Assembly: GCA_963669155.1 (NCBI GenBank)
Contig: OZ022593.1
Location: 15,875,758 to 15,939,757, forward strand
Length of the DNA: 64,000 bases
Reading direction: 5' to 3'
Origin: Arbacia lixula
Taxonomy: Eukaryota > Echinodermata > Echinoidea > Arbacioida > Arbaciidae
Under the pieces are notes generated by a model. It was not told the DNA's origin and did not search any database. It saw only the letters and a list, made by a program, of their open reading frames with translations. The position numbers and the translations under genes are program-made. Within the stretch, counting starts at the first letter, position 1; the number at the start of each line of letters is the position of its first letter. Below, in pieces: positions 1 through 13,837 of the stretch.

Positions 1-2291
1 CCCATGCCTACCGATGTTCCCGGTTACATTTTGGGAGTAACTATAGTATAGCTGTAGGGGGGCACTCTTTAAGGTAAGGGTGCATTAACATTAAATATCC
101 TTGTCATTATCATACTGGGTGGGCTCAGGGGAGAAACAGTATGAAGAATAATGAGGACAGGTTTGATCTAATGAAGTAAAGAGGGAGATGAACAAATTAG
201 GAGGGGGAAAAACTTAGTGACAAACGGTCGTCTGAAACGAGGACTTCCTGTTAAAGACCTTCCTCGAGACAGCAGGTGTAGCGGGGAAGGGAAGTGAACG
301 GAGAGGATGCTAATTGAATCGACTATGGTCACATGACTTGGGACGACTTTATTCCCGCGGCCAGGCCGGCCAAGTCTTGGCAGGAGTATCATATACCGAG
401 GGAGAATATGACGCTGGAGTCCTGCTTTGCGGTTTATGGCTATGATGTCACTCCAGCCAGAATACCCACGAGAGAGAAAGTATGGCTCCGATAACGTCAG
501 TATTGAAGTTGAGATTTCAGAGGTTGTTTTGTGGCTATTATTATGACCGGCAGACTATATATGGCTGCACTTGAGAGTGTGGTTTCTATACCTACACTTC
601 TTGAAAAGTGAGGATTAACTTCCTGGAGCTAATGACAGGGAAGCTAGGAACATAATCCCTGAACTAAATGCAGATTAGCTCTGTAGACACTGATAATTGC
701 TTTATTTGATGTCTGCCTTGAGACAGGGTAGAAAACAGAGATCTCAACATCTCATACATTTCTTTTGTGCTGCTTATACACTCTGAATACTTTTGTACAT
801 TTATATGTCTTTCATAACCCTTTTGAAGGCACTGGTTCTTAATTGTCTGTTAATCAGTCAGTCAGTCAGTGTGAATCAATAGGTCTGAACCAGCACAGAC
901 TAGCACTCATACATTTGTACATGCCTCACACTGGCATATCAGGTGCTAGTCTTATCCTGCAGCAAGACACATTTTGTGAATCCTGAGATATTTTCACTAC
1001 TGGGTCTGTGCTTGCATACTATATATATGTAGTGTTCAAAATGTGAGCAACTTGCTACATATTCAACATGTACAACGAACCCCACTTACACACACCTCAT
1101 GCCTCGAAAAAAACATACACTGAGGAATTTCACAACTCCACCCAGTCTCTTGCTTCATTTCCCATTCCCTGCAAACTATGAATACAAAACCTAGATCCTA
1201 AATGTAAATAACAGACAATGTCAGAAACCTGAACAAAATGGTTTATATCAACATTCACTGCATAGTGTGCATGTCATATGGGACTATATGCTTGCCAGGA
1301 CTCGGCTTTTGCAAGAAAATGCAGTATTTCGCAATTTGAGAGGTTGATAAACTCTTTGGAACGAAAGCCCAACAAGTGCCAGATTCTGACAGGCATTTCA
1401 CAGAAGAGAAGAAGCAAGCAGATTTAGTTGAAAAAGCTCAACTACTACAGACTGTTCTTTGCTTCACTTTGTAACTTTGCTAATCCCTGACTTGTATTCT
1501 GTGGCCAAAAGGTGATTTCATGCTTGGTCTGACCAGATAAAAGGATGAGTCAAAGAAAGGACAAGAATTGCATAAAATCCTCCTTGATCACCTATTAGCA
1601 AAGTGGGGCCTAGCCATGTGGTGTGTTGTTAAAAAAAAAAAAACAAGAAAGAAAGAAGGAAAGCACTTTCCATCTGTCTGTTAGCTGTCTCGTTATTCAC
1701 AAGCAAGTCTACTTTTTTCCCTATGATTCATTCACATACAAAAAATACCTTTATCCATAAAAGAGCAGTCATAATGTGTGGCAGTATACGATTTAAAAGT
1801 GCATGCACAAACCATTAACTACTGGATGAGAGACATTTCATTTTTGCTGCCATGATGTCAAATTCCATAGTCATTCCTTCGATGACGATGTCATTCAACA
1901 AGGTTATTAGTTTTTCCATGAAATATATTGCACAAATATTCTTTTAGCCTATCAAAAACACTAATTTAAATAGTTGATTATCTGTCTCCATATATATGAC
2001 CCAGTGAACAACATTATAACATTTTGTAAGTGCTATCAACCTACAACTTACCTGGTTTATTTTAATGAGTGTGGTTCGTATCTAATTAAAACATATTCAT
2101 TACCTTTGCTATGACATTGTTGACAAAATCGTAAATATGTTTTGCTTTGAAATGGCTTTCTGCTACACTGAGTGTGTAAAACTACAGGAGTTGATGAAAA
2201 TAAACTATTTCATCTGTTTTCTCTTCAGTGTAGTGTCTTATTCCAACTTATGCGATGACACAAAATGAGTGATAAAATGTTTGAAACTTAC
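1..2291. other. Intron 3' of the shared exon
   Basis: No RasGEF exon is visible on the minus strand. Bases 180-500 are GC-richer with several CpGs and hold a 74-codon minus-strand frame (392-168) starting MILLPRLGRPGRGNKV that has no convincing donor. A minus-strand TATATA at 555-562 lies 160 bases before that ATG. The remainder is AT-rich with no recognised element. Confidence 0.4.
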
Positions 2292-2381
2292 ATCAGGGTA
2301 GTATGTTGCTGTGGGAACAAGATGCTGTACAAAGGCTTCGAGGGTCCCTGACGTTAAGATACCATCTTGGTACACCAGCGC
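2292..2381 (-). CDS. RASGEF1 (A/B/C-like): RasGEF1-family exchange factor, first shared coding exon (partial gene)
   Basis: This 90-base exon encodes 30 residues containing LVYQDGILTSGTLEAF and HLVPTATYYPD. They match the vertebrate RASGEF1A/B/C segment of the form FQDGxLxSGSLEAL followed by HLVPTVDYYPD, which opens the RasGEF N-terminal (REM-like) module. On the minus strand it is preceded by a pyrimidine-rich tract ending in CTGCAG and followed by the strong donor GTAAGT, so both boundaries are seen directly. It starts and ends in phase 0. In vertebrates the family activates small Ras-type GTPases (Rap2, and Ras for RASGEF1A) by nucleotide exchange in the cytoplasm. The next residues expected (RTYIFTF-like) are not found in bases 1-2291, so the downstream exons and catalytic domain lie left of the window. 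I cannot tell which paralogue it is; invertebrates may have one gene. Confidence 0.9.
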
Positions 2382-2993
2382 CTGCAGAAGATTAAAAACA
2401 AAAAGAAAAATATAAATGATTAATGTACAATAGAAAATATATTTTGTATCTATTTGAACTCTTGTATATGATATACAATACATAATCAAACATAAACAAA
2501 CTGTAGACAAGTTCATAAAAAATTGTTTAAAAAAACAATATCCATATTTGAGTGTGTATGAATACACCCATCTCACCATTTGCATATCGATGATCTGATT
2601 CAACCCTCTAATTCCCCCTAACTACATACAGTAGTTATATGTCAATGACAACATAGTTTCCAGCCTATGGGACTGAGAAGGTTAAACTTCCAATAGCTGC
2701 CTTTTTCTTCCTGATCCTTGTAGTAGGGGGAGGACAACATCAATGGCCTTACAAACAAACTTCCTCATCCTGATGAATCACTATAGACAGGCCATTTTGT
2801 CCACGTCAGGAGAAGAAGAAGGAGGAAGATCAGAGGAAGCCTCTTTCAGAGAAAGCTGACATTTATACAAATAGGAGGTTGTTTGGGGGCATGGGGGGCA
2901 GATTTATGGCCTAATCCTGGAGCAGGTCAAGGGTTGTATGGTCATAACTCTGCAGGAAGAAATCAACAACATTCCAAAGTCAATATCACAATC

Positions 2994-2995
<2 letters not shown>

Positions 2996-3042
<47 letters not shown>

Positions 3043-3130
3043 TAGAGGGAGAGGGAGAGGGAGAGAGAGGGAGAGAGAGAGAGAGAGAGAGAGGGGGAGA
3101 GAGAGAGAGGGGGAGGGGGGGGGGGAGAAA
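2996..3130. repeat. GA microsatellite
   Basis: Near-pure GAGA with G interruptions; gives Arg/Glu and Ser/Leu spurious frames. Confidence 0.95.
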
Positions 3131-5672
3131 GTGAGTGAAGGAGATAGAAAGTTAAAACTTATAAACAAACTATAACTTCATTGTGATGGCATAGAGAGGA
3201 AGAGAGACAGCAACGTAGGGAGAGAGGGAGAGAGAGAGAGAGGGGGAGAGACAAGAATTCCAGACATTCTTGACCCAGTGAGACCTTCTTCTCAAGTTTG
3301 TCTCCATGGCAACCCTTGGGGACGTCACAGACAGACACCATAACAAACACCAATATAAAGAGGGAAGGAGGTGCCAAGAGAATGATGGTGGCCCTGTAGT
3401 TATGAATATGCCACTGTTGTGAGTTGTGTATGATCATCAATCCTATGTTTATACTCAAATAGCGGAGTTGATGAATTGCATTCTCAGTGACGCGTATCAC
3501 GTCAACATCAATATCATCAGTTTAATGAATGACTGCTAATTTGCTTACAGACACACAGTATTCATCACTATGTCATGTACATGTACAGCATATGATAGTA
3601 CCAGGGATTTGAAGTCCTTCAGTTCACACAAAAGCCTTCAACACACACATACACACACACACATATAGAAGAAATATGTGGGCCATTTCATATACTTGTA
3701 CATGTATTGTTATCAATTACATTAACTGGATTAAACAATTCTACAACTGTTTACTTTTGAATATTACAATACATGTTAACTACATGAAATCTGATTATGG
3801 TTTCAATCATTTATGTTGCTGTCACAATACAAGTATCAAGGGTCATTACATTTCACTATGCACCATTCACTAGTCTTTATAATCCATCAAACTATCCCCA
3901 TTTTGAATCCTGACCTAATCCAATAAATATGCCTTAAATGCAACTTTTCAAGAAGCCCAAATAATGTAAGGTGAGAAGGATGATGTCATCAGCAACAGAC
4001 CATTTTTCTAAAGAAACATACATGTACACTACCAAATATATGCAATTGCAACGACAAAATCTTTTTAAAATATATTACTGTTACCATATTATTCTTAAAG
4101 AGTTCCACATAATTCAAGGATTGGACACACGCAGAAGTCTTCAAATGATGCTATGACTTAATTATTCTTCAGATTAAATTCTAGAATTAGAATGTGAAAA
4201 TACCACAAGAACACAAATCACATTTCTCTATGTGTAAGGTATTTAGAAGTGGCAGATGAAAGACTTCTTTGTGTAGCATAAATGTGGTTTAAGACACACA
4301 TTCCTGTACCAGAAACCACCACAACAAACCACTAGGGAAACCCTGCAACAGCTCAGCATTCACATTTCTTTCTTACTCATCAAAACACAAAAAAGCCACA
4401 CCATTTCCTTAAAGATAGGATGAGTCACAGAGGTAAATGCTCACTGGTATTGTTCATTGTAACAGCCTTCAGGAAGAAGATAGGGAAAGACATGATTAAT
4501 AAATAACATGAAGACTAATATAACAAGGGGAAGAATTCATCATTGATAAACAGCATTAGACTAGGCATACAGCAGGAAGTAGGCGTACTCATTCAGTTGT
4601 TATTGATTCATTGTTAGCAAGAAAATGTGGAGATAAACTAATTCTGCGCCACATGTGATACTTTGCACTGGTAATACATATCAATCCCATAGACCAGCTG
4701 TTTATCTGGCACACAAAGGGTTAAAGAATGACAAGAAAAAGAAAAACTGAACAAGATCAAGAAGAGAAAGAACACTTTTTAAAAAAGGAAGCTTAACCAT
4801 TAAATGGGAAGCTTATGAAAACAAGTTAATAAAAAGTGAATTCATAAGCTATCAAAGTTATCGTTAGAAAAAACTGGTATACAATGGTGCCCTATATTGT
4901 AAAAACAACCCAATTGTGTGTGGATTCAACTAAATATGATGGTACTATGAAATAAAATGTTTTCATTGTATCTTTTGAACTTGTTGACTTTTGAACTACC
5001 TTTTGTTCTAGATATAATTAATGACAGTCTCGGATTACTGGTGCAAAAATATGACCGTTACGCATAAAAGTTTAATACCGTGAGTGGGCTGTACCCATAG
5101 ATGATGGTTTAACCATGGTTTAATGCTAGTCACGAGGTTATGAGCACAGGCCCCCAAAATTGCATCAAATATGGATCAAACCTACTTTACAAGGTTCAAG
5201 GTAATGACTATAGGGTACTTAGGGCAAATGCCATATCCAAACTCTGTTTTAATCCTGGCTCAGCTTGCGTTCTCACGAATTTTGACAGCTAAGTCTGATA
5301 AGAACAGGAAGTCGGCCCTATTTGGTAGAAAAACGAAAGTCAAACTATGTACACACACTACAAAGCACATAAACCGTGGAGCTATTGTACATTGTATTGT
5401 CCCAAGTATAAAAAGTGATTGGTGACTGTGGGAAATAGTACAGAGACTTTGGTCTTTGGTCTCAGAGAAAAGTCAACAAGTCATTAGAAGTTATCAAGTC
5501 ATTACTTGTGTTGACTATCAACACTCAATTACACTCAGTTAGAAGATAAACCACCCCTCAAATAATGTACAGTCATTCATAAAAACAAAAATGATGATCA
5601 CTGAGTCTGGACCTGAATGAATCCAAACCTTCAGTAGTCAATATAGTGCAATTCAAAATAAAGAGTCCTTAA

Positions 5673-5776
5673 GCCGTATTCATGAAACCTAACCCTACCA
5701 TTACTTGGTTACTAAAGTGCATTTAGCTACATACATTTTTAGTAACCAACTAGTTAGGTTTCATGAATATGGCCCC
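5673..5776. mobile_element. CATATTCATGAAACC foldback
   Basis: Inverted ends GTATTCATGAAACCTAAC and GTTAGGTTTCATGAATATGG around a TTTAGCTACATACATTTT loop. Confidence 0.7.
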
Positions 5777-5845
5777 TGAGTACCAATGACAATGGCATAT
5801 TCACATTCTGAAAAATTTTCAGCAGAGGTGTACATGTAACTATAC

Positions 5846-5911
5846 CTTAGGCTGTTGCAGTACGAAGCCAAATCTCCTATAATCTCCACCTTTAACTGAC
5901 AGCTCCTTCAT
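5846..5911 (-). CDS. RasGEF1 alternative first coding exon, 22-codon N-terminus
   Basis: Minus-strand ATG at 5911 (context AACC-ATG-A) opens 22 codons starting MKELSVKGGDYRRF and ending VLQQPK, followed by the donor AAG|GTATAG. The exon ends in phase 0, compatible with the shared exon only 3.5 kb away. A TAA lies in frame upstream with no ATG between. A TATATA box at 6251-6256 and a CpG-rich block (about 6440-6740) with CRE-like motifs lie upstream at promoter distance, giving a leader of about 310 bases. GTATAG is a weaker donor than GTAAG. Of the candidate first exons this has the best promoter context. Expression is not shown by sequence alone. Confidence 0.55.
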
Positions 5912-6225
5912 GGTTTGTTCAATGCAAGTTAGACGATTCCAAGAATGAAGATAAACAACCAAGTCTGCTTCACAATAATGAGTGATCAATAGTTAGCTCT
6001 CAACATATATATGTCTTGTTGCAGCGTGCGTGATGTCATTTGTAGAAAGCTGTCCTCGTATTATATCACATAGCTTGCATCAGATCCACCGAATATAACT
6101 AAATATGGTCTGCACTTGTCAACTTGAGGTTTCCAATCCACAACGATTAATGACAGAGAGTAAGATCGGCAAGCTATTAAATAGAGAATAGAGAGTCACC
6201 AGGTTTCACTACGTATCGAACGCGA

Positions 6226-6740
6226 TCCTCATAAATGTTTAAGTGCGATCTATATATGGCCCACTCCAGTCGCAGTATAGATATCCAAATGAATAAATGA
6301 AACAGAGAGAATAGGCGGAAAGCAAAACAGTGCCTAGTTCTGCTGGGAGCAACACACGTAGAAAAACCACAACCACCTCTACCCTACATGTAGGCACAAC
6401 TGACCCTTGATCTTTGTTTTTTACAACCAAGGCCAACCAATGCCACCACACTCAATGGGCGCTCCAGACAAACGTGACTCGCGTTCGGTTGTGAAATTTC
6501 CCCTAGTTCAATTGGCTCCAGTAACCTGACTGCTAGCCAGTCCGGCGCAGGCTCACCGTCCGTTCCGAAAGCGGAATTGGTGCGACGTCAGATTAAAAAT
6601 AGACGATGTGACGTAGATGCCGTCGTTTTAAGTGACTGGCGTATCACAAGATGGAGTAGTAAATGGATCTGCCTTAATTGTTCCTCGATCTTCCGTTAAC
6701 TTCCCCTCGCAAATTACCGCGCTCCATGTAATGACTTCCT
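6226..6740 (-). promoter_or_regulatory. Candidate promoter of the 5846-5911 first exon
   Basis: Read on the minus strand, CCATATATAGATCG gives a TATA box at 6251-6256, placing a start near 6226. Further upstream, 6440-6740 is unusually CpG-rich for this window and carries GACGTCA (6584-6590) and TGACGTA (6609-6615), both close to the CREB/ATF site TGACGTCA. A possible GTGAGC donor lies near 6555, so part of this block might be a non-coding exon instead. No transposon-type inverted ends flank the block. Confidence 0.4.
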
Positions 6741-7706
6741 CTTAAGTTTTCCAACAAAGGGACAGCGCTTGGTTATGAACGCAACCAGGATTTTCTTGTT
6801 GTGAATGATGAGCGCCTTTTTTGAAAATAAGTGGAGTTCTCATTTTCTATTTCTTTTCGTGGGTGTTACATATTTATTGTTTGGTCACAGACAAACAAGC
6901 TGCGGTGACATCAATTTGTAGCAAACCAGGAAATAAAAAGAGACAATTTGAATAATTATTATCACGAGCACTTGGATGATCCCATGACCCAATCAAACTG
7001 CATCTCCAATGATTTAATCCTCTCAGTACCAACCAAGCATAGTCCCACATCAATTACTCTCCAATTCAATGCATGTGGGACTGTGAGGGTTACACTGATC
7101 TCCTTAATTCTAAATATTGCCCATATCAGGAAAAATATTACTTCTATCAGAATTTAAGACACAATAGTCAATTTAATGCCAAAGATAAATGTAAATGATC
7201 ATGCGATCATAAAAAGAGAGAAAAGAAATACACAGAAATGCAAATCTAAAGAGGGAAAGAGAAGATGGGGAAAATCCATTTGTTAAGGGGGGGGGGGGTA
7301 TTTTTCAAGCCTGATCTTATGATATTAACATGTTGAACCATGTTGTACATTTAACCCTATGGGAATCATATTAAGAGAAGGTTTTTTTGCATGTGCATAT
7401 AATTATTTTCAAAGGGGGGGGGGGGGGAATAATGGATTGAATAATCTAAACTAGTGTCATGTTACATCAGCACATGTTTATTGAGTATTATATCATCACT
7501 GCCTCTGGAGTAATTGGTGTAAGTTTCAGTTGAAGTGCTCAAGAAGTTGAAACTGTCCCAATTCCATCTGAAAGAATATGAGCCTCCAATGTGATTTACT
7601 ACTGGTATGCTACTGTATATATTGTTGAAATTCATCATATTTGGGCATCATTACCTAATTAGGTTTCAACAGCATTAGAATAGACAGGAAGAAAGGCAGG
7701 TTGAGA

Positions 7707-7771
7707 GGGAGAGAGAGAGAGAAGGAGGGAGAAGGAGGAAGGGAGAGGAAGTGAGAGAGAGGGAGAGAGGG

Positions 7772-7837
<66 letters not shown>

Positions 7838-7840
7838 CAG
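7707..7840. repeat. GA microsatellite
   Basis: Interrupted then pure GA, ending in a G run. Confidence 0.95.
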
Positions 7841-9090
7841 TTAAATATACAGGGGGCCTCAGGGAAAGTTAGCCCTCATTTTGCAAAAATACAGCCCCCA
7901 TAAATAAGGAAAGGGTCCCTGAGTGCTGGTTTCATGATGTCAGGCTTAAAAATATAGCCCCTGTAAACATATAAATTTTTCACCTGAGAAATAGAGAGAT
8001 TACACGAGCTTAACACATGATCAATTCTTAAAATCACAAGACCGTACTTGTGTGACTTTTAAGAGTCTTGTTTGTAACGTCATGTGACTAGAAACACAAC
8101 CCACTGACCCTCCTCACTTCATACTCTAATCACATGACCACTGCCATTGCGAAGCTCTCACAAACTTCACTTGTTTGTCTATCAACTGCTCCAACCGGAT
8201 CTTGCGCTATTTTGCAACATTCCCGGGGTATTTTGCACACTCCACACTGTAAATTGCAACGTAAGAAAGTGAAAGTATCTTTTACTAAAACTGTTTGCAT
8301 GTGCAAGTGTCCACCTCTATGGATGAGTGGAATATTTTTGAACACTTTTAACACTTGTAAAGGAAATTAAATAATGGTAATATGACTCATGGTTGCTTTT
8401 TGCTCAAGAGAGTGACATGCATTGCATTTTATAGTACTGATTAAGTACAGTAAAAAAATATTTTTGATATGAGCCATGATCTTAATAAATACTCTTAAAA
8501 TTTACATGATCAACAATGATACAGCCTGCATTTTTTAAATAGCCTAAAATATATATATCACATGACTGTTGATATATATATTTTTTAAAAACAAAGTAAA
8601 CAATACTTTCCAGGTCAATCACATTTTTATGTAACAGGGTCAAATATGAAAAGAAAAAGTCAAAAACAATAGAGAGGAACAAGACTTTGTTGGGTATTAT
8701 ATTAAAAAAAAATACAGGAGTTAACAACGAGATATAATTTTACACCGATATCAATCTAAATCTATAATAAATGGGAGAGGTGAGCAAAAACAGGTCTAGG
8801 ATTTCAAACAAAACAAAGGAACTGCGCAAGTTATATTGAAAGAACCAGGGAGAAAAACGTGATACAAAATATCCACCATGCCGTTGTTGCTTTGAGCTGT
8901 GACATACGACCTTTGTCTGTGACCTCTTAATGTAAATAGAGAGAGAAAAAAATGGTAAATGAACTCAGGGGAATGCCTTAGATTTTTTGATAAACATCGT
9001 GACATTGAAAGAAGAGGGAAGAAAAAGGGAGACCATTTCAAAAGAGAAAATCTTGTCCCACTTGGTGTTCTTATTCTTGCTAACCCGAAG

Positions 9091-9180
9091 CTTTCATGTT
9101 CTTTTTCTATTGGTTTAATCTGGTTTTCCCCACTGAACTTTCATGTTTTTTTTCTATTGGTTTAATCTGATTTCCCCACC
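9091..9180. repeat. 47-base tandem duplication
   Basis: Two copies of CTTTCATGTT followed by TTCTATTGGTTTAATCTG and TTTCCCCAC. Confidence 0.75.
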
Positions 9181-9739
9181 ACATGACTACAAAATAAGGA
9201 TACAACTCTTTTTGTTAGATTTCTGCCCACGCAATATCTATAGTTTATTTAAACATACACCACATGGTGGGTCTCTTGCAACATCAAGGAAGTTCGCTCT
9301 TGAAGAAAAACATTTTACTGTTTCATAAACAGCATGTGTTTCCTGATACATTGTATCAGAAGCAATTTTAACTTTGCGTAATTCTGCATGATCCTCTGCA
9401 GCAACTTTATATTCATTCCTCCTTTCACTTCTTTCTGTTTAGTTGTTTTATTAGCATTTGTTCATTTTATGAGGTGTTTTTTTACTGGGATGTAAGTAAC
9501 AGGTACATGGATTTGTAATATGTATTTATATCATTGTAGTAAAGCTCAGCAGCAAAGATGTAAAATATAAAAATACATGTTTAATAACAGAGCTATCTTG
9601 TATAATTTCAATTTAAATAATTGGATGAACAACATTTTTTGTCTATCCTTCTCTTGAATATTTTGGTGACTACTGGTAATCCTTCTTGTTTAACCCTCCC
9701 ATTATTATAGGCACAAAAATGTGTCCAAACTGAATGGCC

Positions 9740-9910
9740 TGGGCCCCGTTGCATAAAGCTTACCATAAATGGTAACTCTGCAATCAATGGTAACTACCGT
9801 AACTACCACAGTAACACAGCTCCACAGCCAATCAAATTCAAGGTTTCCAAAGAAATTGCCACTGGGAGCAAAGTTACCATTAATGGAAAGTTTTATGCAA
9901 CAGGGCCCCA
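9740..9910. mobile_element. Foldback, GGGCCC(C/T)GTTGCATAAA family, copy 1
   Basis: Inverted ends GGGCCCCGTTGCATAAAGCT and CTTTTATGCAACAGGGCCCC-like, with repeated TACCATxAATGG motifs inside. Confidence 0.75.
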
Positions 9911-10134
9911 GTTACTACTTGGTGCTGAAAGGGTTAAAATACATTATTTCTCCCTTCTCAGCCCTTCCCTTGAACCATCCCTTGTCTCAAGCTGTCTCGA
10001 TCCATCAAACACCCACCTTCTTCTTCTTTCTTCTCTTTCTATTTCTGATATTTGGGTGGGGTTTTCTGCTTGATCTCGCCCACCATCACCCACCTTTGTG
10101 GTCTTTAACCACACCTTCTCTTTTGGTTGCACTT

Positions 10135-10381
10135 TTAAAGGGAAAGTCTACCCTTACGTTAAGTCAGTTTTAATAAAAACAAAAAAAATGAAAGAAACAA
10201 AAGAGTGAACGATCAACAAAAATCTGTCAAAGAATAACAGAGTTATGAATATTTAAATTCTTCATTTTGTAACGTCACTTATCCTTTATTAGATCATCAC
10301 CAAACCTACACTAATAAGTTGCTTTCATTTTTCTGCTTTAATTAAAAATCAATTTAATTTTAAGGTCGACTCTCCCTTTAA
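10135..10381. mobile_element. MITE with TTAAAGGGA(A/G)AGTC(T/G)ACC ends
   Basis: 247 bases with inverted ends TTAAAGGGAAAGTCTACCCT and, at the right, AAGGTCGACTCTCCCTTTAA. No internal coding. Confidence 0.75.
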
Positions 10382-10608
10382 GCTTCATATTTCCCAGGCT
10401 GGATCGATATGTTGTTCTTGTGGCTCGTGCAAAGTTTTGCTGAACTTGATGTTGTTTGCAGAAGGACCACACTACCTTTAATGTCATGGTAACCATGGTG
10501 CTAAAACTCAGATTACCCTCATAAACATTGCGGCCTGCTGAGACCATCTCAGGTACATTACCAACTTCGTATGACTCATCAACATGTTCCAAGATCTTCT
10601 GATAGAAG

Positions 10609-10815
10609 TTAGCCTGATTCCATGCAGTTGGGAATTTCTAAAAAACAAACTATTCAATAAAGGGGTCTGGCTGCAGTAGACTATTCATTATTAATTTCCT
10701 CTCTGGTGGGATAGACTGAGAAAAGAGGAAAATGATACAGCGACTAGTTCTATATCAGTAGAGTCTAATATTTAGTTTGGATCAGAAATGTCGAACAGCC
10801 TGAAACCCAGGCTAG
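10609..10815. mobile_element. TAGCCTGG-type foldback, copy 1
   Basis: About 200 bases bounded by TTAGCCTG and CCCAGGCTA, with GCAGTAGACTA and AGTGACTAGT-like internal boxes shared with 14427 and 16886. Confidence 0.65.
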
Positions 10816-12485
10816 ATGTAAGTGCCAGAACCCCAAGAGATATTAAACAGTTACCTAATACAATGACTATGCAAGTAGCTTTGTTAGTTAATGAACACTG
10901 AACAGTGTGTGGTTTTTAGCAGGGAACTGTTATGTTGGTTTTAACACAATATCAAGTTCAGGCAAGCTCACATGTTTATTATCATTGTGATCAGGTGATA
11001 GAACGGCCTAGCATCAAGACTATAGAATATTTTTTTTCTGATGAACTGCTTCAAGCACGGATAAGTCTGGACATTGAGACTAATACTTTCTTTCTTTTTC
11101 TGAGGAAGGGAGGAATAGTCTACAAGTTCAGACTTTATTGTAGTTGGAGTCTGCATTAAAAATAAGCAGACTCCACAGTCTAGAATGTAGACTATCAATA
11201 GGGGAACTATTATCATTATCTACATTTACATGTACATGTACCATGGCAACTCACACATTTCTTGTCTCGTGACCATGTATCTGATTTTAAAACAACTTCT
11301 TTTCTCAAACTGATGCATATATATTGTATAATATATTAAGAAAGATACCCCCAAAGAAACAAATCAAGATTAAAATGAAACTTATTCCATATATCTGTGA
11401 CAAGTTGACATTTCAATTCCAAAGCTTAATGTAACAATAAAGTCAACTCAAAATCAACTAATGACACCATGAAAACTATGAGTCTTTATTGTACTATCAA
11501 AATCAAAAGAAATTAAATGAAAAAAAGGAAATTAATGTGTTCCATTTTAGTGCCATGTCATGCAGGGATTTCTCTGTGTCACAGACTCGCAGCGGTACAA
11601 ACTTCCTCACCCTAATTTGACGCTACGTTGAGTGTACCGAACAAATTAAGAAACAGCGATATTATCAGCTCTGATTTCCTTCTAATTGATATAAATGTCA
11701 CATTTAATTCTCTATGATTCTGACAAAATTCTGCACTGCAACCTCTTAACTTTTTGTGTGACAGATATATGTGACTTGTGTGCATTTCTTGTGAAAAAGA
11801 CATGAACACTTAATAGATTTTTTTCTTGATTGGATGGGCCTTGTTTTAAAAGAAAAGTTTTCTAAAATAAAACATTTGCTTTGTGCAACAAATTAATGAC
11901 ACATGGTTTTCTTCCTCAAACATTCTCCCTTTTCTCCACTGCACTTCCAGTGTATACTTTCCTGGCCCACAGACAAATTTGTCTTTAAATAGAAAAAAAA
12001 GGAACCAATATATCTCTCGCCTTGACTGTAGATTTGCAAGTTTCCGACCAGAATTTCCAAGAAAAGAACAATGTCTGTCTCTTGTTTACATTAAGAACCC
12101 ATCATTGAAGTATCTTGTCCTTATCTTCATTCCAGAAGTAGAATATCCCAATCTAAACTAGCTTCGAGACCACAGTAGTGTCAACTGTCTAGTGTCTGGT
12201 TGGCTAATTTCACCTAAAAAGAACCACTGTCCACTTCCCTCGGTCAAAAGAATTCAAGGAAAAGCCAAGGAGCTTCAAACAGACCAGCAACCGCACTGGT
12301 GTGTCTTTTAAGGTTCTGCAGGAAAATACAAGCGAATCTTTATTTTGTCTGAGGTTTGAAGATTACCACAAAACCTAGGATGACATTGGTAGAGACAGAC
12401 TTATAAGGTGAAAACAGCAACTCTGTCTGTCAAAGTGTCTGTCTGTATGTTTTATCTCTATATCTGTATGCATAGGTGTGGTTAT

Positions 12486-12648
<163 letters not shown>

Positions 12649-13837
12649 GTGGGCAAGTGGAGGGGGGTGGGGTAGGCAAGAGATGCTCCCAAAGCCATTT
12701 CTTTGAAAGTGTCAGCATTCATACACAACAATCTGGTAAATACCACTTCTTTTTTTGGCTTTATTGCGAATGAGGGGGAAAATTAAAAAATTGGTGAATT
12801 AGGGGGTGGCACAACTGGGCCTGTGTTTTTGATAAGCCAATAGTAATCCACAAACAGAACCATTTATTGAGAATTTGGGTATGTGTTAGGGCATACAGGA
12901 GGATCAAAATCAGTGGGCTTTTTTCTTTTCAAAGAAACTTTAGTTTTGTTCTCGTCTTCTTTATGAGTAAGAGGGACTTTTCTTGTCTCGTTGAAAGAAG
13001 AAGAGTGGGTGAGGGAAGGGCCATGGAGTTGTTTACTTAAGGGTGGTAATTTGATGTAAATAGCACTCAGAAATCCAGGAACAATAGAGACAAGACATTT
13101 CCCTGTCCTGTTAGAATTGATCTGGTATATAGGGGTGAAACAAGGTTGTTGGGATGCAAGATGGACTCTTTCCTTTGAAAATCAACCAATGATAATTGAT
13201 GTAACTCTCAACTCTAAACCCCACTCCCCTGGCCAAAGCAACAAGCAAATCTCAATTTCTTTCTGTTCAATGACCTGATGACCAGCGGCACTTTATGGTA
13301 GGTCATTGTCCTAACAAATGAAGGGGGGGTGGAATCTCCATAAGGGGAAACAGGAAGAGCGGGTCTTGCACAAGAGTAGACTCCCAGACACAGATAATGC
13401 ATAACATCTGTACATGTTTGGACTTTCCAAGGGAATTATCACTGGTAAGCCTGTCCTATATTAGCGCGGTTTTAAACTTCGGGTCATGATTCTTATTTCT
13501 TTGAGGATACCCTAGGTTTGCGAACTGTGTGGACCACGGATCACATCTGGTTGCACTTTTACATCTCAAGATCATTTTCATAACAAGAGATACTGTAGGT
13601 GCAGGGCTTTCAAAAACACTTTCCAACAATGAACATTTTCTTACTAAACTTGTGCATGAATTCACACTTAATTTTCAAATGGGTTACAGATATGTTGACA
13701 GATACTACATGGCATGAATGAAGCCTACCATTCTCTTGATTCTGCAAGATATTTTTTTTTATGTTAACATTAGTTGCACTCATTGGCATGAATTCTCAAT
13801 GATGGTTTAACATATCAATAGCACATATACCTAACAT

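Larger units (their letters stand above)
2382..5845. other. Intron between the shared exon and the 5.9 kb candidate exon
   Basis: AT-rich intron with GA microsatellites (2996-3250), a short CA run (3640-3665) and an AACCCTTT-type repeat remnant near 4660-4727. I see no exon in it. Confidence 0.5.

Noticed and set aside
1990-2150. Minus-strand segment with GTAATG and GTAAGT donors just downstream of the shared exon
   Set aside because: The phase-compatible frame does not resemble the RTYIFTFLLSSR segment expected next in RasGEF1, and other frames contain stops.
2760-2870. TATAAAT at about 2863 with ATG and GTAAGG downstream on the minus strand
   Set aside because: The short frame ends in phase 1, so it cannot feed the shared exon.
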